A program made the position numbers and the translations under genes. From NCBI RefSeq assembly GCF_001714725.1, contig NZ_CP016447.1, positions 868,001 to 932,000 of the forward strand: a stretch of 64,000 bases of DNA, written 5' to 3'. Under the pieces are notes generated by a model that was not told the DNA's origin, made no database searches, and was given only the letters and a program-made list of their open reading frames with translations. Origin of the DNA: Acidovorax sp. RAC01 (lineage in GTDB: Bacteria > Pseudomonadota > Gammaproteobacteria > Burkholderiales > Burkholderiaceae_C). Of this stretch, positions 11,656-20,431 are shown one piece after another. The number at the start of each line of letters is the position of its first letter. Positions within the stretch are counted from its first letter, which is position 1.

Positions 11656-12876
11656 CTAGACCACCACCCCCAGGACGTCATAACACGCCCCCATGTTGTG
11701 ATAGTCCACCTTCCCCGCATTGCTTTTCTCCCGGGTGGTGTTGCGGTTGTCGCGGTGCAGGATGCGAAACCACGCGCCGTGTTCGTGGTCCACAAAATGC
11801 GCCCAGCAGTAAGCCCAGATGCGGTCGTACCACTGCCAGTAGCGCGCGTCGCCCGTGCGCACCGCCAGCACCGCAGCGGCGGCCATGCTTTCGGCCTGCA
11901 CCCAGTGGTATTTACCGTCGTCGCAGATGCTGCCGTCGGGCGCCATGCCGTAGTAGATGCCGCCATGCTCGGCATCCCAGCCTTTGTCCATGGCATCGTT
12001 GAACAGGCGTTCCGCACACGGCAAATGCCAGTCCGCGGGGTGCAGCGCATCGAGTTGCAGCAGCAGCTTGGCCCATTCGGTCTGGTGGCCGACCTGGTAG
12101 CCCCAGGGGCGGAAGATGTTGGTGCGGTCGTGGCGGTTGTAGTCCCAGTCCACCGACCAGTCGGCGTTGAAATGCTCCCACACCCAGCCCTCGGCGGCCG
12201 GGGCGCTGGCGCGGCCTGACAAGGCGGCCTGGCGCTGGCAGATGCCTTGCGCCAGTTGCTCGGCGCGCTCGATGTAGCGGCGCTCGCCGGTGGCGCGGTA
12301 GGCCGAAATCATGGCCTCGCAGGCGTGCATGTTGGCGTTCTGGCCGCGGTAGGCGGTGAGCTGCCAGTCGGGGCTAGCCTCGTCGGCGTACAAGCCCACG
12401 TCGGGTTGCCAGAAATGCTGCTCGGCAGTGTCGAAGGCCTGGCTCAGCCACTCGCGGGCTTCGGGCACGCCGGCTTCGAATGCGCGGGCATAGGCCAGCA
12501 TCACAAACGCCATACCGTAGCAGTGGCGCGTGGCGTCCAGCACCCGGAGCTGGCCCTCGTGCCAGTCGATGAGCCAAGCGTAGCCGCCGGTGGTGGGGTC
12601 GAGGAAGGCGGTGCGCAGAAACTGCAGCGCATGCAGCATGCCGGTGCGATAACGCTCGTCATCGGTGGTGCGCAGCAGCATGGCGTGCGTGACCACGTAG
12701 CGCGTAGCGCTGACCAGGTGGCGCGTGCGCGCGTCGGTCACGGTGCCGTCGTCCAGAAAGAACTGGTACATGCCGCCGCTGGGGTCGGTGGCCGTGCGGT
12801 CGTAGAACGCCATGGTCTCGCGCAGGTGGGTGCGCAGGAAATCGGGCGAGCGGAAATCGGGCAAGGGCGGGGGCAT
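11656..12876 (-). CDS. AGE family sugar epimerase/isomerase
   Basis: The protein is 406 aa, an (alpha/alpha)6-barrel of the N-acylglucosamine 2-epimerase family. Visible parts include DGTVTDARTRHLVSATRYV near the N terminus, conserved His-containing loops (DATRHCYGMAF, GYQVGHQTEWAKLL) and DKGWDAEHGGIYY. Members interconvert GlcNAc/ManNAc, mannose/fructose or related sugars. In this glucose cluster an aldose-ketose isomerase such as mannose isomerase is plausible, but that is inference. The ATG at 12876 has AGGAGA at good spacing; the frame is also open to an ATG at 12903. Confidence 0.86.
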   Translation of the reverse strand: MPPPLPDFRSPDFLRTHLRETMAFYDRTATDPSGGMYQFFLDDGTVTDARTRHLVSATRYVVTHAMLLRTTDDERYRTGMLHALQFLRTAFLDPTTGGYAWLIDWHEGQLRVLDATRHCYGMAFVMLAYARAFEAGVPEAREWLSQAFDTAEQHFWQPDVGLYADEASPDWQLTAYRGQNANMHACEAMISAYRATGERRYIERAEQLAQGICQRQAALSGRASAPAAEGWVWEHFNADWSVDWDYNRHDRTNIFRPWGYQVGHQTEWAKLLLQLDALHPADWHLPCAERLFNDAMDKGWDAEHGGIYYGMAPDGSICDDGKYHWVQAESMAAAAVLAVRTGDARYWQWYDRIWAYCWAHFVDHEHGAWFRILHRDNRNTTREKSNAGKVDYHNMGACYDVLGVVV

Positions 12877-12965
12877 GGGGGAAGTCTCCTGGTACGGATT
12901 CATGGGCGATCCGTTTGATCGGTGAGGGCCGACAGAGCGGCTTTAACGGGGCTGTTGGCGATTTT

Positions 12966-13028
12966 TGCGGCGCTTCGACAAGCTCAGCGTGAACGGGTTT
13001 GGGGTACAGGCTCAGCCTGAACGGCCTG
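12966..13028. repeat. Dispersed intergenic repeat of the CTTCGACAAGCTCAGCGTGAACGG type
   Basis: GCTTCGACAAGCTCAGCG and a second, similar half (GGCTCAGCCTGAACGG) lie about 35 bases apart. From general knowledge, near-identical sequences are scattered in many betaproteobacterial genomes. Only one copy is in this window, so the call rests on recall. No gene is visible in 12877-13113. Confidence 0.4.
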
Positions 13029-13113
13029 GGGGTGATTGGCGCAAAGAAGAGGCACACGCGTTCATGATCCGTTGCCGCAAAGCAGCAGGTCATTTCCCCC
13101 TCCCTACAGCAGG

Positions 13114-14679
13114 TCAGCCACGGCTGCGGATCAAACCCAGCAGCCCGGCGGTCGAAGCATCCAGCCCCGCCACATCGCCAGTGCCCAGCCGCGCCTCGAT
13201 GTCTTTGGCCAGCACCTTGCCCAGCTCCACCCCCCACTGGTCAAAGCTGTTGATGCCCCACAGGCTGCCACTGACAAACACGCGGTGCTCCTGCAGCGCA
13301 ATCACTGCGCCCAGCGATGCGGGGGTGAGCGCGTCCAGCAGCAAAAACGTGCTGGGCCGGTTGCCCGGGAAGTGGCGGTGCCCGTCGGAATCGCTGGCCT
13401 TGCCCACCATCAGCGCCTGGGCCTGCGCCAGGGCATTGGCCAGCAGCTTGCCCTGGTGGCCGGGCAGCGGGTGTGTGGGCTGGCGCACGGCGATGAATTC
13501 GAGCGGCACCACGTCGGTGCCCTGGTGCAGCATCTGAAAGAACGCGTGCTGGCCGTTGGTGCCGGGCTCGCCCCACAGCACGGGCGAGGTGGCGTAGGGC
13601 AGCATGCGGCCGTCCTGCGCTACGCGCTTGCCATTGCTTTCCATCTCCAGCTGCTGCAGGTAGGCCGGCAGGCGCCGCAGAGCCGCGTGGTACGGCGCGA
13701 TGCAGCGGCTGGCAAAGCCGTGGAAGTTGCGGTACCACACGTCCAGCAGGCCCATGCGCACGGGCAGGTTCTGCGCCAGGGGGGCGGTGCGAAAGTGCTC
13801 GTCCATCGCGTGCGCACCGGCAAGGAACTCGCGGAAGCGCGCAGCGCCAATCGAGATGGCCAGCGGCAGGCCAATGGCAGACCACAGCGAATAGCGCCCG
13901 CCCACCCAGTCCCAGAAGCCGAAGGTGGTGTGGATGCCCATCTGCCGCGCCGCGTCCACATTGGTGGTGAGCGCTGCAAAGTGGCGGGCCACGTCGGTGC
14001 CGCCCTGCGCGTCAAACCATGCGCGCGCAGAGGCGGCGTTGGTCATGGTTTCGGCGGTGGTGAAGGTCTTGGATGCAATGAGGAACAGCGTGCCGTGCGG
14101 CTTAAGGCCCTGCAACACGCTGTGCAGCTCGTGCCCGTCCACGTTCGACACAAAGTGCATGCGCTTGCCAGCGGCGCGGAATTCTTCGAGCGCCAGCACG
14201 GCCATGTGCGGGCCCAGGTCAGACCCGCCGATCCCGATGTTCACGATGTCGGTGATGGCGTCATCGGCACGCACCGCATCGGCATAGGCCAGCATGGCGT
14301 CGAGCGTGCCGTGCACCTGGGCCAGTTGCCCGGCCACTTCCGGGCCATCGCCCGGCAAGGCCAGCCCGGAGGGGCGGCGCAGCAGCGTGTGCAGCACCGC
14401 GCGGCCTTCGGTGTTGTTGATGGGCTGGCCGCTGAACATCGCGTCGCGGTGCTGTGCCAGGCCGCAGGCCTGCGCCATGTCCAGCAGCAGGGCCTCGGTC
14501 GTGCGGTCCCACAGGTTCTTCGACAGGTCTGCAAACACGTGCGGCGCCTGCTGGCTGAAATGCGAAAACCGCCGGGCGTCGGCAGCGAAGGCTTCGCGCA
14601 GGTCGAACTGGCGGCCTCGCCGGGCAAGGACGGCCGCAAGCTCGGGCCATTGGGGAGACTGGTCGCAACGGAGGTACAT
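13114..14679 (-). CDS. pgi: Glucose-6-phosphate isomerase
   Basis: The protein is 521 aa from the ATG at 14679. It interconverts glucose-6-phosphate and fructose-6-phosphate. Family signatures include NIGIGGSDLGPHMA, FLIASKTFTTAETMTNA, FGFWDWVGGRYSLWS and a C-terminal NSFDQWGVELGK. A longer frame reaches 14736, but that would place the HexR-like box at 14711-14725 inside codons, and the family length fits 14679 better. It is divergent from zwf across a 178-base regulatory region holding two HexR-like boxes. Confidence 0.95.
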   Translation of the reverse strand: MYLRCDQSPQWPELAAVLARRGRQFDLREAFAADARRFSHFSQQAPHVFADLSKNLWDRTTEALLLDMAQACGLAQHRDAMFSGQPINNTEGRAVLHTLLRRPSGLALPGDGPEVAGQLAQVHGTLDAMLAYADAVRADDAITDIVNIGIGGSDLGPHMAVLALEEFRAAGKRMHFVSNVDGHELHSVLQGLKPHGTLFLIASKTFTTAETMTNAASARAWFDAQGGTDVARHFAALTTNVDAARQMGIHTTFGFWDWVGGRYSLWSAIGLPLAISIGAARFREFLAGAHAMDEHFRTAPLAQNLPVRMGLLDVWYRNFHGFASRCIAPYHAALRRLPAYLQQLEMESNGKRVAQDGRMLPYATSPVLWGEPGTNGQHAFFQMLHQGTDVVPLEFIAVRQPTHPLPGHQGKLLANALAQAQALMVGKASDSDGHRHFPGNRPSTFLLLDALTPASLGAVIALQEHRVFVSGSLWGINSFDQWGVELGKVLAKDIEARLGTGDVAGLDASTAGLLGLIRSRG

Positions 14680-14710
14680 GGCGGATACGGAATCTTCAGA
14701 ACGGGCGCAT

Positions 14711-14725
14711 GGTAACTTGATTACA
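14711..14725. promoter_or_regulatory. HexR-like operator upstream of pgi
   Basis: GGTAACTTGATTACA matches the TGTAA-N5-TTACA palindrome at all but the first base. It lies about 32 bases before the pgi start codon, where a repressor would block transcription. Confidence 0.65.
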
Positions 14726-14796
14726 CGATTTGACAAGCATTCAGGGCTCGAAAAATGTCAAAAAGCGTTCTTCAGCGCTATGACTACACAATTTCA

Positions 14797-14811
14797 TGTA
14801 ACGTGATTACA
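14797..14811. promoter_or_regulatory. HexR-like operator upstream of zwf
   Basis: TGTAACGTGATTACA is a perfect TGTAA-N5-TTACA inverted repeat about 46 bases before the zwf start. In proteobacteria HexR classically controls zwf and edd through sites of this shape. Confidence 0.72.
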
Positions 14812-14857
14812 ATTTCCAGCCTCACACCACACCAAGCCATTCCGAGTTGGAGATCCC

Positions 14858-16312
14858 ATGAGTTTTGACCTTGTCCTGTTTGGCGGAACCGGCGACCTGG
14901 CCTGGCGCAAGCTGATGCCTGCGCTGTTCCAGGCCTTCCGCCACGGGACTTTGCCCACGGGGGGCCGCATCATTGCGGTGGCCCGCGACGACCTGAGCGA
15001 CGAACAATACCGCAGCCTGATCAAGTCGCGCTTTGATGGTGTGGACCTGGCCAAGCGCCCTGCCCCCGAAGAGTTCGAGCAGTTTGCCGCACTCCTGCAC
15101 TATCTGCGCATGGACCTGTCGCAAACGCAGGACTACGAGCGGCTCGCCGCCATGCTGAAGGAGCGCGCGGCCGAGTCGGTGGTGATGTATGTGGCCACCG
15201 CGCCGAGCCTGTTCACCAACGTGTGCGAGCAGATCGCCGCCGTGGGCCTGAACGGCCCCACCACGCGCGTGGTGCTGGAGAAGCCGCTGGGCCACGACCT
15301 CAAATCCAACCAGGCCATCAACGAGACATTGCGCCGCGTCCTCAAGGAAGAGCAGGTGTTCCGCATCGACCACTACCTGGGCAAGCCCTCGGTGCAAAAC
15401 CTGTTTGCCATGCGCTTTGGCAACGCGCTGTTCGAGCCACTGTGGCGGCGCGAGCACATTGCCAACATCCAGATCACCATTGCCGAGGAACTGGGCGTGG
15501 AGTCGCGCGGGGCCTTCTACGACCAGACCGGCGCGCTGCGCGACATGGTGCAGAACCATGCGCTGCAGCTGCTGTGCGCGATCGGCATGGAGCCGCCCAT
15601 CAACTCGGGCGCCAATGCCATCCGCGATGAAAAGCTCAAGGTGCTGCAGTCGCTCAAGCCCTGGAGCATGGAAACCATTGGCCAGCATGTGATCCGCGGG
15701 CAGTACGCGGCTGGCAATGTGCACGGCCAGCAGGTGCCGGGCTACGCGCAGGAAAAGGGCGTGGCCGCCGGCAGCACCACCGAGACCTTTGTGGCGCTGC
15801 GCACCGAGATCAGCAACTGGCGTTGGGCGGGCGTGCCGTTCTACATCCGCACCGGCAAACGGCTGGCGGGACGCGATGCGCACATCGTCGTCAACTTCAA
15901 GCCCGTGCCCCACCCGATCTTCAAGACGGCCGCGGGCGCGGCCAACCGCCTGGTGATCAACCTGCAGCCCAAGGACGGGCTGGAACTGCACCTGATGGCC
16001 CAGGGCGCGGCACAGCACCAGACGGAGCCTGCCCTGTCGCAGGTGCACCTGAACCTGGACTTCGACCAGCGCTTTGGCGCCGAGCGCGTGGGCGCGTACG
16101 AGCGCCTGCTGCTCGACGTGATTGCCGGCCGCCTGAACCTGTTTGTGCGCAGCGACGAACAGGAAGAAGCCTGGCGCTGGGTGGAACCCATCCTGCAGTA
16201 CTGGAAGAACGACCCTGCAGGCCCGCGCCCGTATGCACCGGGCACCTGGGGGCCGAGCGCTGCGAGCGCGATGATTGCGCGTGACGGGCATTGCTGGAGC
16301 GAGGAGATGTAA
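14858..16312 (+). CDS. zwf: Glucose-6-phosphate 1-dehydrogenase
   Basis: The protein is 484 aa. It oxidises glucose-6-phosphate to 6-phosphogluconolactone with NAD(P)+. The Rossmann loop GGTGDLA is at residues 9-15 and the substrate-binding RIDHYLGK at about 169-176. A GGAG site (14848-14851) sets the start. It feeds 6-phosphogluconate to edd/eda in the same window. No 6-phosphogluconolactonase of the pgl type is adjacent; the SMP-30 protein acts on related lactones. Confidence 0.97.
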   Translation: MSFDLVLFGGTGDLAWRKLMPALFQAFRHGTLPTGGRIIAVARDDLSDEQYRSLIKSRFDGVDLAKRPAPEEFEQFAALLHYLRMDLSQTQDYERLAAMLKERAAESVVMYVATAPSLFTNVCEQIAAVGLNGPTTRVVLEKPLGHDLKSNQAINETLRRVLKEEQVFRIDHYLGKPSVQNLFAMRFGNALFEPLWRREHIANIQITIAEELGVESRGAFYDQTGALRDMVQNHALQLLCAIGMEPPINSGANAIRDEKLKVLQSLKPWSMETIGQHVIRGQYAAGNVHGQQVPGYAQEKGVAAGSTTETFVALRTEISNWRWAGVPFYIRTGKRLAGRDAHIVVNFKPVPHPIFKTAAGAANRLVINLQPKDGLELHLMAQGAAQHQTEPALSQVHLNLDFDQRFGAERVGAYERLLLDVIAGRLNLFVRSDEQEEAWRWVEPILQYWKNDPAGPRPYAPGTWGPSAASAMIARDGHCWSEEM

Positions 16313-16366
16313 GCTGCGCGCTGGCTTGCCCACGGGGTTACGGATTCCCTTCGTGCCGCTCGGCAA

Positions 16367-17188
16367 ATGTACCCCCGTCCATGGACGATGCTGAAGAAAC
16401 GCCGGATGCCCCATCTGTACTCCCCTGTCGTGGACGGCTTCTCCCGAAGCGCTGGCGCTGTGCTCTATGCGGAGCAGCAGCCCCCGCTTGACCTGGCAGA
16501 TGTGGTGCATGTGTTCTGGCAGTTGCGCACCGTGGTTCCACTTTCTTCCGACTTTCAATATCACGCGGTGCCAGACGCTTGTGTGAACTTGTTGTTCAAC
16601 CAAATGGACCTCGCGGTCGCCGGGATCACAGCCTTACACACGCAGGCCACCACGCTGAATCTGGGAACCGTCTTTCATTACGTAGGGGTCCAGTTGTTTC
16701 CAGGCGTGTGGCGGGGCAACCGGAAAGAAATCCAGGACCGATACGTGGGCAACGCCTATGAGGGTGCACTGCCCTTGGTGCACACCAACCACCAACTGGC
16801 GGGGCTGAACTTCGACGCGATGGCTCCGGTGCTGGCGGATCTGGTACGGTGGTGCGTGACGCATGGTCAGGTGCGTGGGGATCCGCTCACGGCAGCGATC
16901 CTGTCGCGGCTCGATGCCATCCGTACCGTGGCCGATATGGCTGCGCTAGCGGGCCTGTCGACCCGGCAACTGCAGCGCAAGTTGCGGGAAACCACGGGAT
17001 TCTCACCGCACGATCTGCTCAAGGTACTGCGATTGCAGCAGTCCTTCCGTCGTCATTACCTCGACTTGTACGCAGACCAGTCCCACTTTACGAGTGCATT
17101 TCGGCAGGCCCTCGGCTACACGCCTGGCCAGTACCGCAAGGCGTTCGATGTCCGATTTCTACAAGACGACACGGAGGTCGGTGGATAA
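16367..17188 (+). CDS. AraC family transcriptional regulator
   Basis: The protein is up to 273 aa. An N-terminal ligand-type domain (about residues 20-170) is followed by a C-terminal double helix-turn-helix: VADMAALAGLSTRQLQRKLRETTG for the first and YADQSHFTSAFRQALGYTPGQYR for the second, the AraC signature. The start may instead be one of the ATGs at 16388 or 16406. It is followed after 33 bases by a VOC protein gene on the same strand, which may be its target or partner. Confidence 0.87.
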   Translation: MYPRPWTMLKKRRMPHLYSPVVDGFSRSAGAVLYAEQQPPLDLADVVHVFWQLRTVVPLSSDFQYHAVPDACVNLLFNQMDLAVAGITALHTQATTLNLGTVFHYVGVQLFPGVWRGNRKEIQDRYVGNAYEGALPLVHTNHQLAGLNFDAMAPVLADLVRWCVTHGQVRGDPLTAAILSRLDAIRTVADMAALAGLSTRQLQRKLRETTGFSPHDLLKVLRLQQSFRRHYLDLYADQSHFTSAFRQALGYTPGQYRKAFDVRFLQDDTEVGG

Positions 17189-17221
17189 CCTCGCAGCCTA
17201 CTTTTCACTGAGGAGCATGCG

Positions 17222-17602
17222 ATGCACAAACCCAACGCCATCGGCTGGTTCGATCTCTATGTGGACGATCTGGACCGCGCCACCACCTTCTACGAAAACG
17301 TCTTTCAGCGCAGACTCGCGCCCATAGGTGACCCGACCGGGGAAACCGTGATGCACAGCTTCCCAGCCGACATGGCGGCCTATGGTGCGGGGGGGGCGTT
17401 GGTGCACTCGCCGTATGGTCGCCCTGGACCGGGGGGAACCATGGTTTATTTCAGTGTCGACGACTGCGCGGTGGAGTCTGCCCGCGTGACAGCCGCGGGT
17501 GGGCGCCTGCTGCGCCCCAAGTTTTCCATCGGCGAGTTCGGCTGGGTCGCGCTGTGTGCTGACACCGAAGGCAACCTGTTTGGGCTGAGCTCGATGCGCT
17601 GA
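17222..17602 (+). CDS. VOC family protein (glyoxalase/bleomycin-resistance fold)
   Basis: The protein is 126 aa with the beta-alpha-beta-beta-beta layout of VOC proteins: GWFDLYVDDLDRATTFYENVF at the N terminus, a second module starting near TMVYFSVDD, and a terminal ADTEGNLFGL. The substrate is unknown. It closely follows the AraC gene on the same strand, so the two are probably co-transcribed. GAGGAGC... before the ATG at 17222 gives a ribosome site. Confidence 0.85.
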   Translation: MHKPNAIGWFDLYVDDLDRATTFYENVFQRRLAPIGDPTGETVMHSFPADMAAYGAGGALVHSPYGRPGPGGTMVYFSVDDCAVESARVTAAGGRLLRPKFSIGEFGWVALCADTEGNLFGLSSMR

Positions 17603-17696
17603 GGCCCGGCGGCCTGCGCTGCGGCCACTGCGACTGCCCCGGGAGATGGTCACGCACCCTTGCACATGTCAAGTCCAGGGGCCCAATTCGGCAAGC

Positions 17697-18122
17697 TCAC
17701 GGCAAGCACTCCACCAGTTCGATGGGTAGGCCGTCGGGATCTGCGATGAAGGTGAAGCGCGCCCCGGTGAAGGGATCAATCCGCACCGGTTCTGCCGTCA
17801 CGCCGTGGGCTGCCAGGGCAGCGAGGCTGGCATCCATGTCGTCCACGCGCAGCGCCAGGTGGCGCAGGCCGCGGGCTTCGGGGTACGACGGCCGCGGTGG
17901 TGGGCTGGGGAACGAAAACAGCTCCACCTGCGTGCCGTCGGGCAGCGCCAGGTCGAGCTTGTGTGACTGCCGTTCGGCGCGGAATACCTCATGCACCACG
18001 CGCAGGCCCAGCACCTCGGTGTAGAAGCGGCGCGAACGCGCGTAGTCGCCCGCGATGATGGCTACATGGTGGATGCCGCCCAGTTGCAGCGCGGGCGGCT
18101 GTGGCAGACCGGCGCTGGTCAT
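17697..18122 (-). CDS. VOC family protein, glyoxalase I-like, coupled to glk
   Basis: The protein is 141 aa. It has GIHHVAIIAGDYARSRRFYTEVLGL, a central PSYPEARGLRHLALRVDD and a terminal FIADPDGLPIELVE, the paired VOC modules with His and Glu metal ligands seen in glyoxalase-I-like proteins. Its ATG overlaps the glk stop by four bases (ATGA at 18119-18122), so it should be translated with glucokinase. A role in disposing of methylglyoxal or another reactive by-product of sugar catabolism is inferred from that coupling only. Confidence 0.86.
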   Translation of the reverse strand: MTSAGLPQPPALQLGGIHHVAIIAGDYARSRRFYTEVLGLRVVHEVFRAERQSHKLDLALPDGTQVELFSFPSPPPRPSYPEARGLRHLALRVDDMDASLAALAAHGVTAEPVRIDPFTGARFTFIADPDGLPIELVECLP

Positions 18123-19105
18123 GGGGCCGAGCCGGCGATGTCGAGCGCGCGGGATGCGCCGTAGAGCGCGGGGGTGGCGCCGGGGTCGATCACCCATACC
18201 GGAATGGAAGCCAGGTACGGCTGGAACCGCCCCTTGGCCTCGAACCGCGCACGAAACGACGACTGGTCGAACCACGTGCCCAGGCGCGGCACGATGCCGC
18301 CGCCCAGGTACACGCCCCCGCGCGCACCCAGCGTGAGCGCCAGGTTGCCGGCTACGCTGCCCAGAAAGCCGCAGAACAGGTCCAATGCCTCCAGCGCCAG
18401 CGCGTCGTTGGCCTGCAGGGCCAGCTCGGTCACCTGCGCGGCCGAGCTCACTTCTTTACCGCCGCGCTGGGCCAGGCGGCGCAGTGCGTGGTACAGGTCC
18501 ACCAGCCCCGCGCCACACACCGCCCGCTCGGCCGAGACGTGACCATAGCGCTCCTGCAGGATGGCCAGCACATCAAACTCGCGTTGCGTCTGCGCGGCCA
18601 GCGTGACGTGGCCACCTTCGCCCGACAGCGGCACGCCCGCCGACGACGCGGGCGGGAACACCAGGCCGGATACGCCCAGCCCGGTACCGGGGCCCACCAG
18701 CGCAATCGCCGCGCCGGGCACGGCCTCGCCGCCGCCCACGGGGCGCAGCAGGTCGGGCGTGAGCAGGGGCAGCGCCAGGGCCAGTGCGGTGAAGTCATTG
18801 ATGACCACCAGGCGCTCAAAGCCAAAGGCCTCGCGCACGGCGCGCTGCGAGAAGCTCCAGCTGTGGTTGGTCATGCGGATAGCGTCGCCCGTGACCGGGT
18901 TGGCAATGCCGAAGGCGGCTTCTCGCGGGGTGGCGATGCCTACCTCGTGCAGGTAGGCCTGGAGGGCGGCGTCCACCGTGGGGTACTGGGCGCAGGGCAG
19001 CACGCGGGTGTCGTGCAGCGGGCCGTCGGGCGCGGCCTGCCAGGCCAGGCGGATGTTGGTGCCGCCGATGTCGGCCAGCAGGCGCAGGGGGAGTGAAGGG
19101 GACAT
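18119..19105 (-). CDS. glk: Glucokinase
   Basis: The protein is 328 aa, of the E. coli Glk type. LADIGGTNIRLAW near the N terminus is the ATP phosphate loop; VVINDFTA carries the catalytic Asp; LVGPGTGLG, EGGHVTLA and GGVYLGGGI are further family blocks. It phosphorylates internalised glucose to glucose-6-phosphate. The ATG at 19105 starts directly before the ATPase fold; the upstream frame is not conserved-looking. It is on the same strand as the ABC importer genes, 243 bases away across a repeat, and its stop overlaps the VOC gene start. Confidence 0.94.
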   Translation of the reverse strand: MSPSLPLRLLADIGGTNIRLAWQAAPDGPLHDTRVLPCAQYPTVDAALQAYLHEVGIATPREAAFGIANPVTGDAIRMTNHSWSFSQRAVREAFGFERLVVINDFTALALALPLLTPDLLRPVGGGEAVPGAAIALVGPGTGLGVSGLVFPPASSAGVPLSGEGGHVTLAAQTQREFDVLAILQERYGHVSAERAVCGAGLVDLYHALRRLAQRGGKEVSSAAQVTELALQANDALALEALDLFCGFLGSVAGNLALTLGARGGVYLGGGIVPRLGTWFDQSSFRARFEAKGRFQPYLASIPVWVIDPGATPALYGASRALDIAGSAP

Positions 19106-19138
19106 GGTGGGCAAGAGCTTCTGGGGGCTTCGCTCAAA

Positions 19139-19198
19139 TGCTATATTTTTAATAGCTATTAGGGCAATATGGACAAGCGTTGGCGGCCATTTTCTCCT
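19139..19198 (+). repeat. AT-rich palindromic repeat copy upstream of glk
   Basis: TGCTATATTTTTAATAGC forms a hairpin, followed by GGACAAGCGTTGGCGGCCATT and a T-rich end, matching the family layout. It lies in the spacer between the ABC ATPase gene and glk. The remainder of 19199-19348 has no recognisable gene. Confidence 0.68.
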
Positions 19199-19348
19199 GA
19201 AATCTGGCTTGTGACGGTAACCAAACGCGAGTGCGGCGGTACCCACGGACCCGTGGCAGCGCGCGGGACCAGCGCACTTGCAGCGCCGTGCCGGCACGCG
19301 CCCGCCTTGCCGGGCGGGCGGTGCGATCCCTCGGTGGCGCCAGGCGGC

Positions 19349-20413
19349 TCAGGCGACGCGTGCCTCGGTCTTGGCGTCGAACCAGTGCGCGTGCGCAGGG
19401 GCCACGCTCAGGCCCACGCGGTCGCCGGGCCGCACGCGGGTCTGGGCATCCGTGCGCAGGGTGACGTTGCCGGCGGCGGTGTCCACCACCACATAGGTAT
19501 CGGGCCCCGTGGGTTCCACCACGCTGACCTCGCCGCGCCACGGGGCGGCGTCGTCCAGCACCAGATGCTCGGGCCGCACGCCCAGCATCATCTCGGCGCT
19601 GCCCTGCTGGGGCGCGGCCAGGTTCAGCGCTGCACCCTGGAGACCGAACTGCCCCGCCTGCGATGTTCCACGCAGCAGGTTCATGGTGGGCGAGCCGATG
19701 AAGGTGGCCACATAGGTGTTGGCCGGGCGGTTGTAGATTTCGTCGGGCGTGCCGAGCTGCTGCACCACGCCGCCCTTCATCACGGCGATGCGCGAGCCCA
19801 GCGTCATGGCCTCGACCTGGTCGTGCGTGACGTACACGCTGGTGATGCCGCTGGCCTGGTGCAGGCGCTTGATCTCGGCGCGCATTTCCACGCGCAGCTT
19901 GGCGTCCAGGTTGGACAGCGGCTCGTCAAACAGAAACAGCTGCGGCTGGCGCGCCAGCGCCCGCCCCATGGCCACGCGCTGGCGCTGCCCGCCCGAAAGC
20001 TGGCTGGGCCGGCGGTCCAGCAGGTGGCTGATCTGCAGCATGGCGGCCACTTCGTCGATGCGCTTTTGCCGCTCGGGCTTGGGCATCTTGCGCATCTCTA
20101 ACGCGAAGCCGATGTTGTCGGCCACGCTGAGCGTGGGGTACAGCGCGTAGCTCTGGAACACCATGGCGATGTCGCGGTCGCGCGGCGGCATGCCCACCAC
20201 GTTCTTGCCGCCGATGCGGATCTCGCCTTCGGTGGGCTCATCGAGCCCCGCAATGATGTTGAGCAGCGTGGACTTGCCGCAGCCCGAGGGGCCCACCAGG
20301 ATGAGGAATTCGCCGGGGGCGACGTGGATGTCTACCTTGCGCAGCACTTCCACGCTCTTGTCGCCCTTGCCGAAGCGCTTGTTGATGCCTGCGATGTCGA
20401 GTGATGACGCCAT
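19349..20413 (-). CDS. Sugar ABC importer, ATP-binding protein (MalK/UgpC type)
   Basis: The protein is 354 aa. The ABC domain shows Walker A GPSGCGKST (about residues 40-48), Q-loop FQSYALYPTLSV, signature LSGGQRQR and Walker B LFLFDEP. It is followed by the C-terminal OB-fold (TOBE) region of CUT1-type carbohydrate importers. It powers uptake through the two permeases upstream; the gene order permease, permease, ATPase on one strand is that of a CUT1 importer. By context the sugar is glucose or mannose. Confidence 0.95.
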   Translation of the reverse strand: MASSLDIAGINKRFGKGDKSVEVLRKVDIHVAPGEFLILVGPSGCGKSTLLNIIAGLDEPTEGEIRIGGKNVVGMPPRDRDIAMVFQSYALYPTLSVADNIGFALEMRKMPKPERQKRIDEVAAMLQISHLLDRRPSQLSGGQRQRVAMGRALARQPQLFLFDEPLSNLDAKLRVEMRAEIKRLHQASGITSVYVTHDQVEAMTLGSRIAVMKGGVVQQLGTPDEIYNRPANTYVATFIGSPTMNLLRGTSQAGQFGLQGAALNLAAPQQGSAEMMLGVRPEHLVLDDAAPWRGEVSVVEPTGPDTYVVVDTAAGNVTLRTDAQTRVRPGDRVGLSVAPAHAHWFDAKTEARVA

Positions 20414-20431
20414 GATCTTTCCCTTACCCTC

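Noticed and set aside
13036..14715. 559-codon frame opposite pgi
   Set aside because: It is an antisense shadow of a conserved enzyme gene; no signal or domain.
19106..19348. HexR-like box upstream of glk
   Set aside because: Only the palindromic repeat was found there; no TGTAA-N5-TTACA site was visible.
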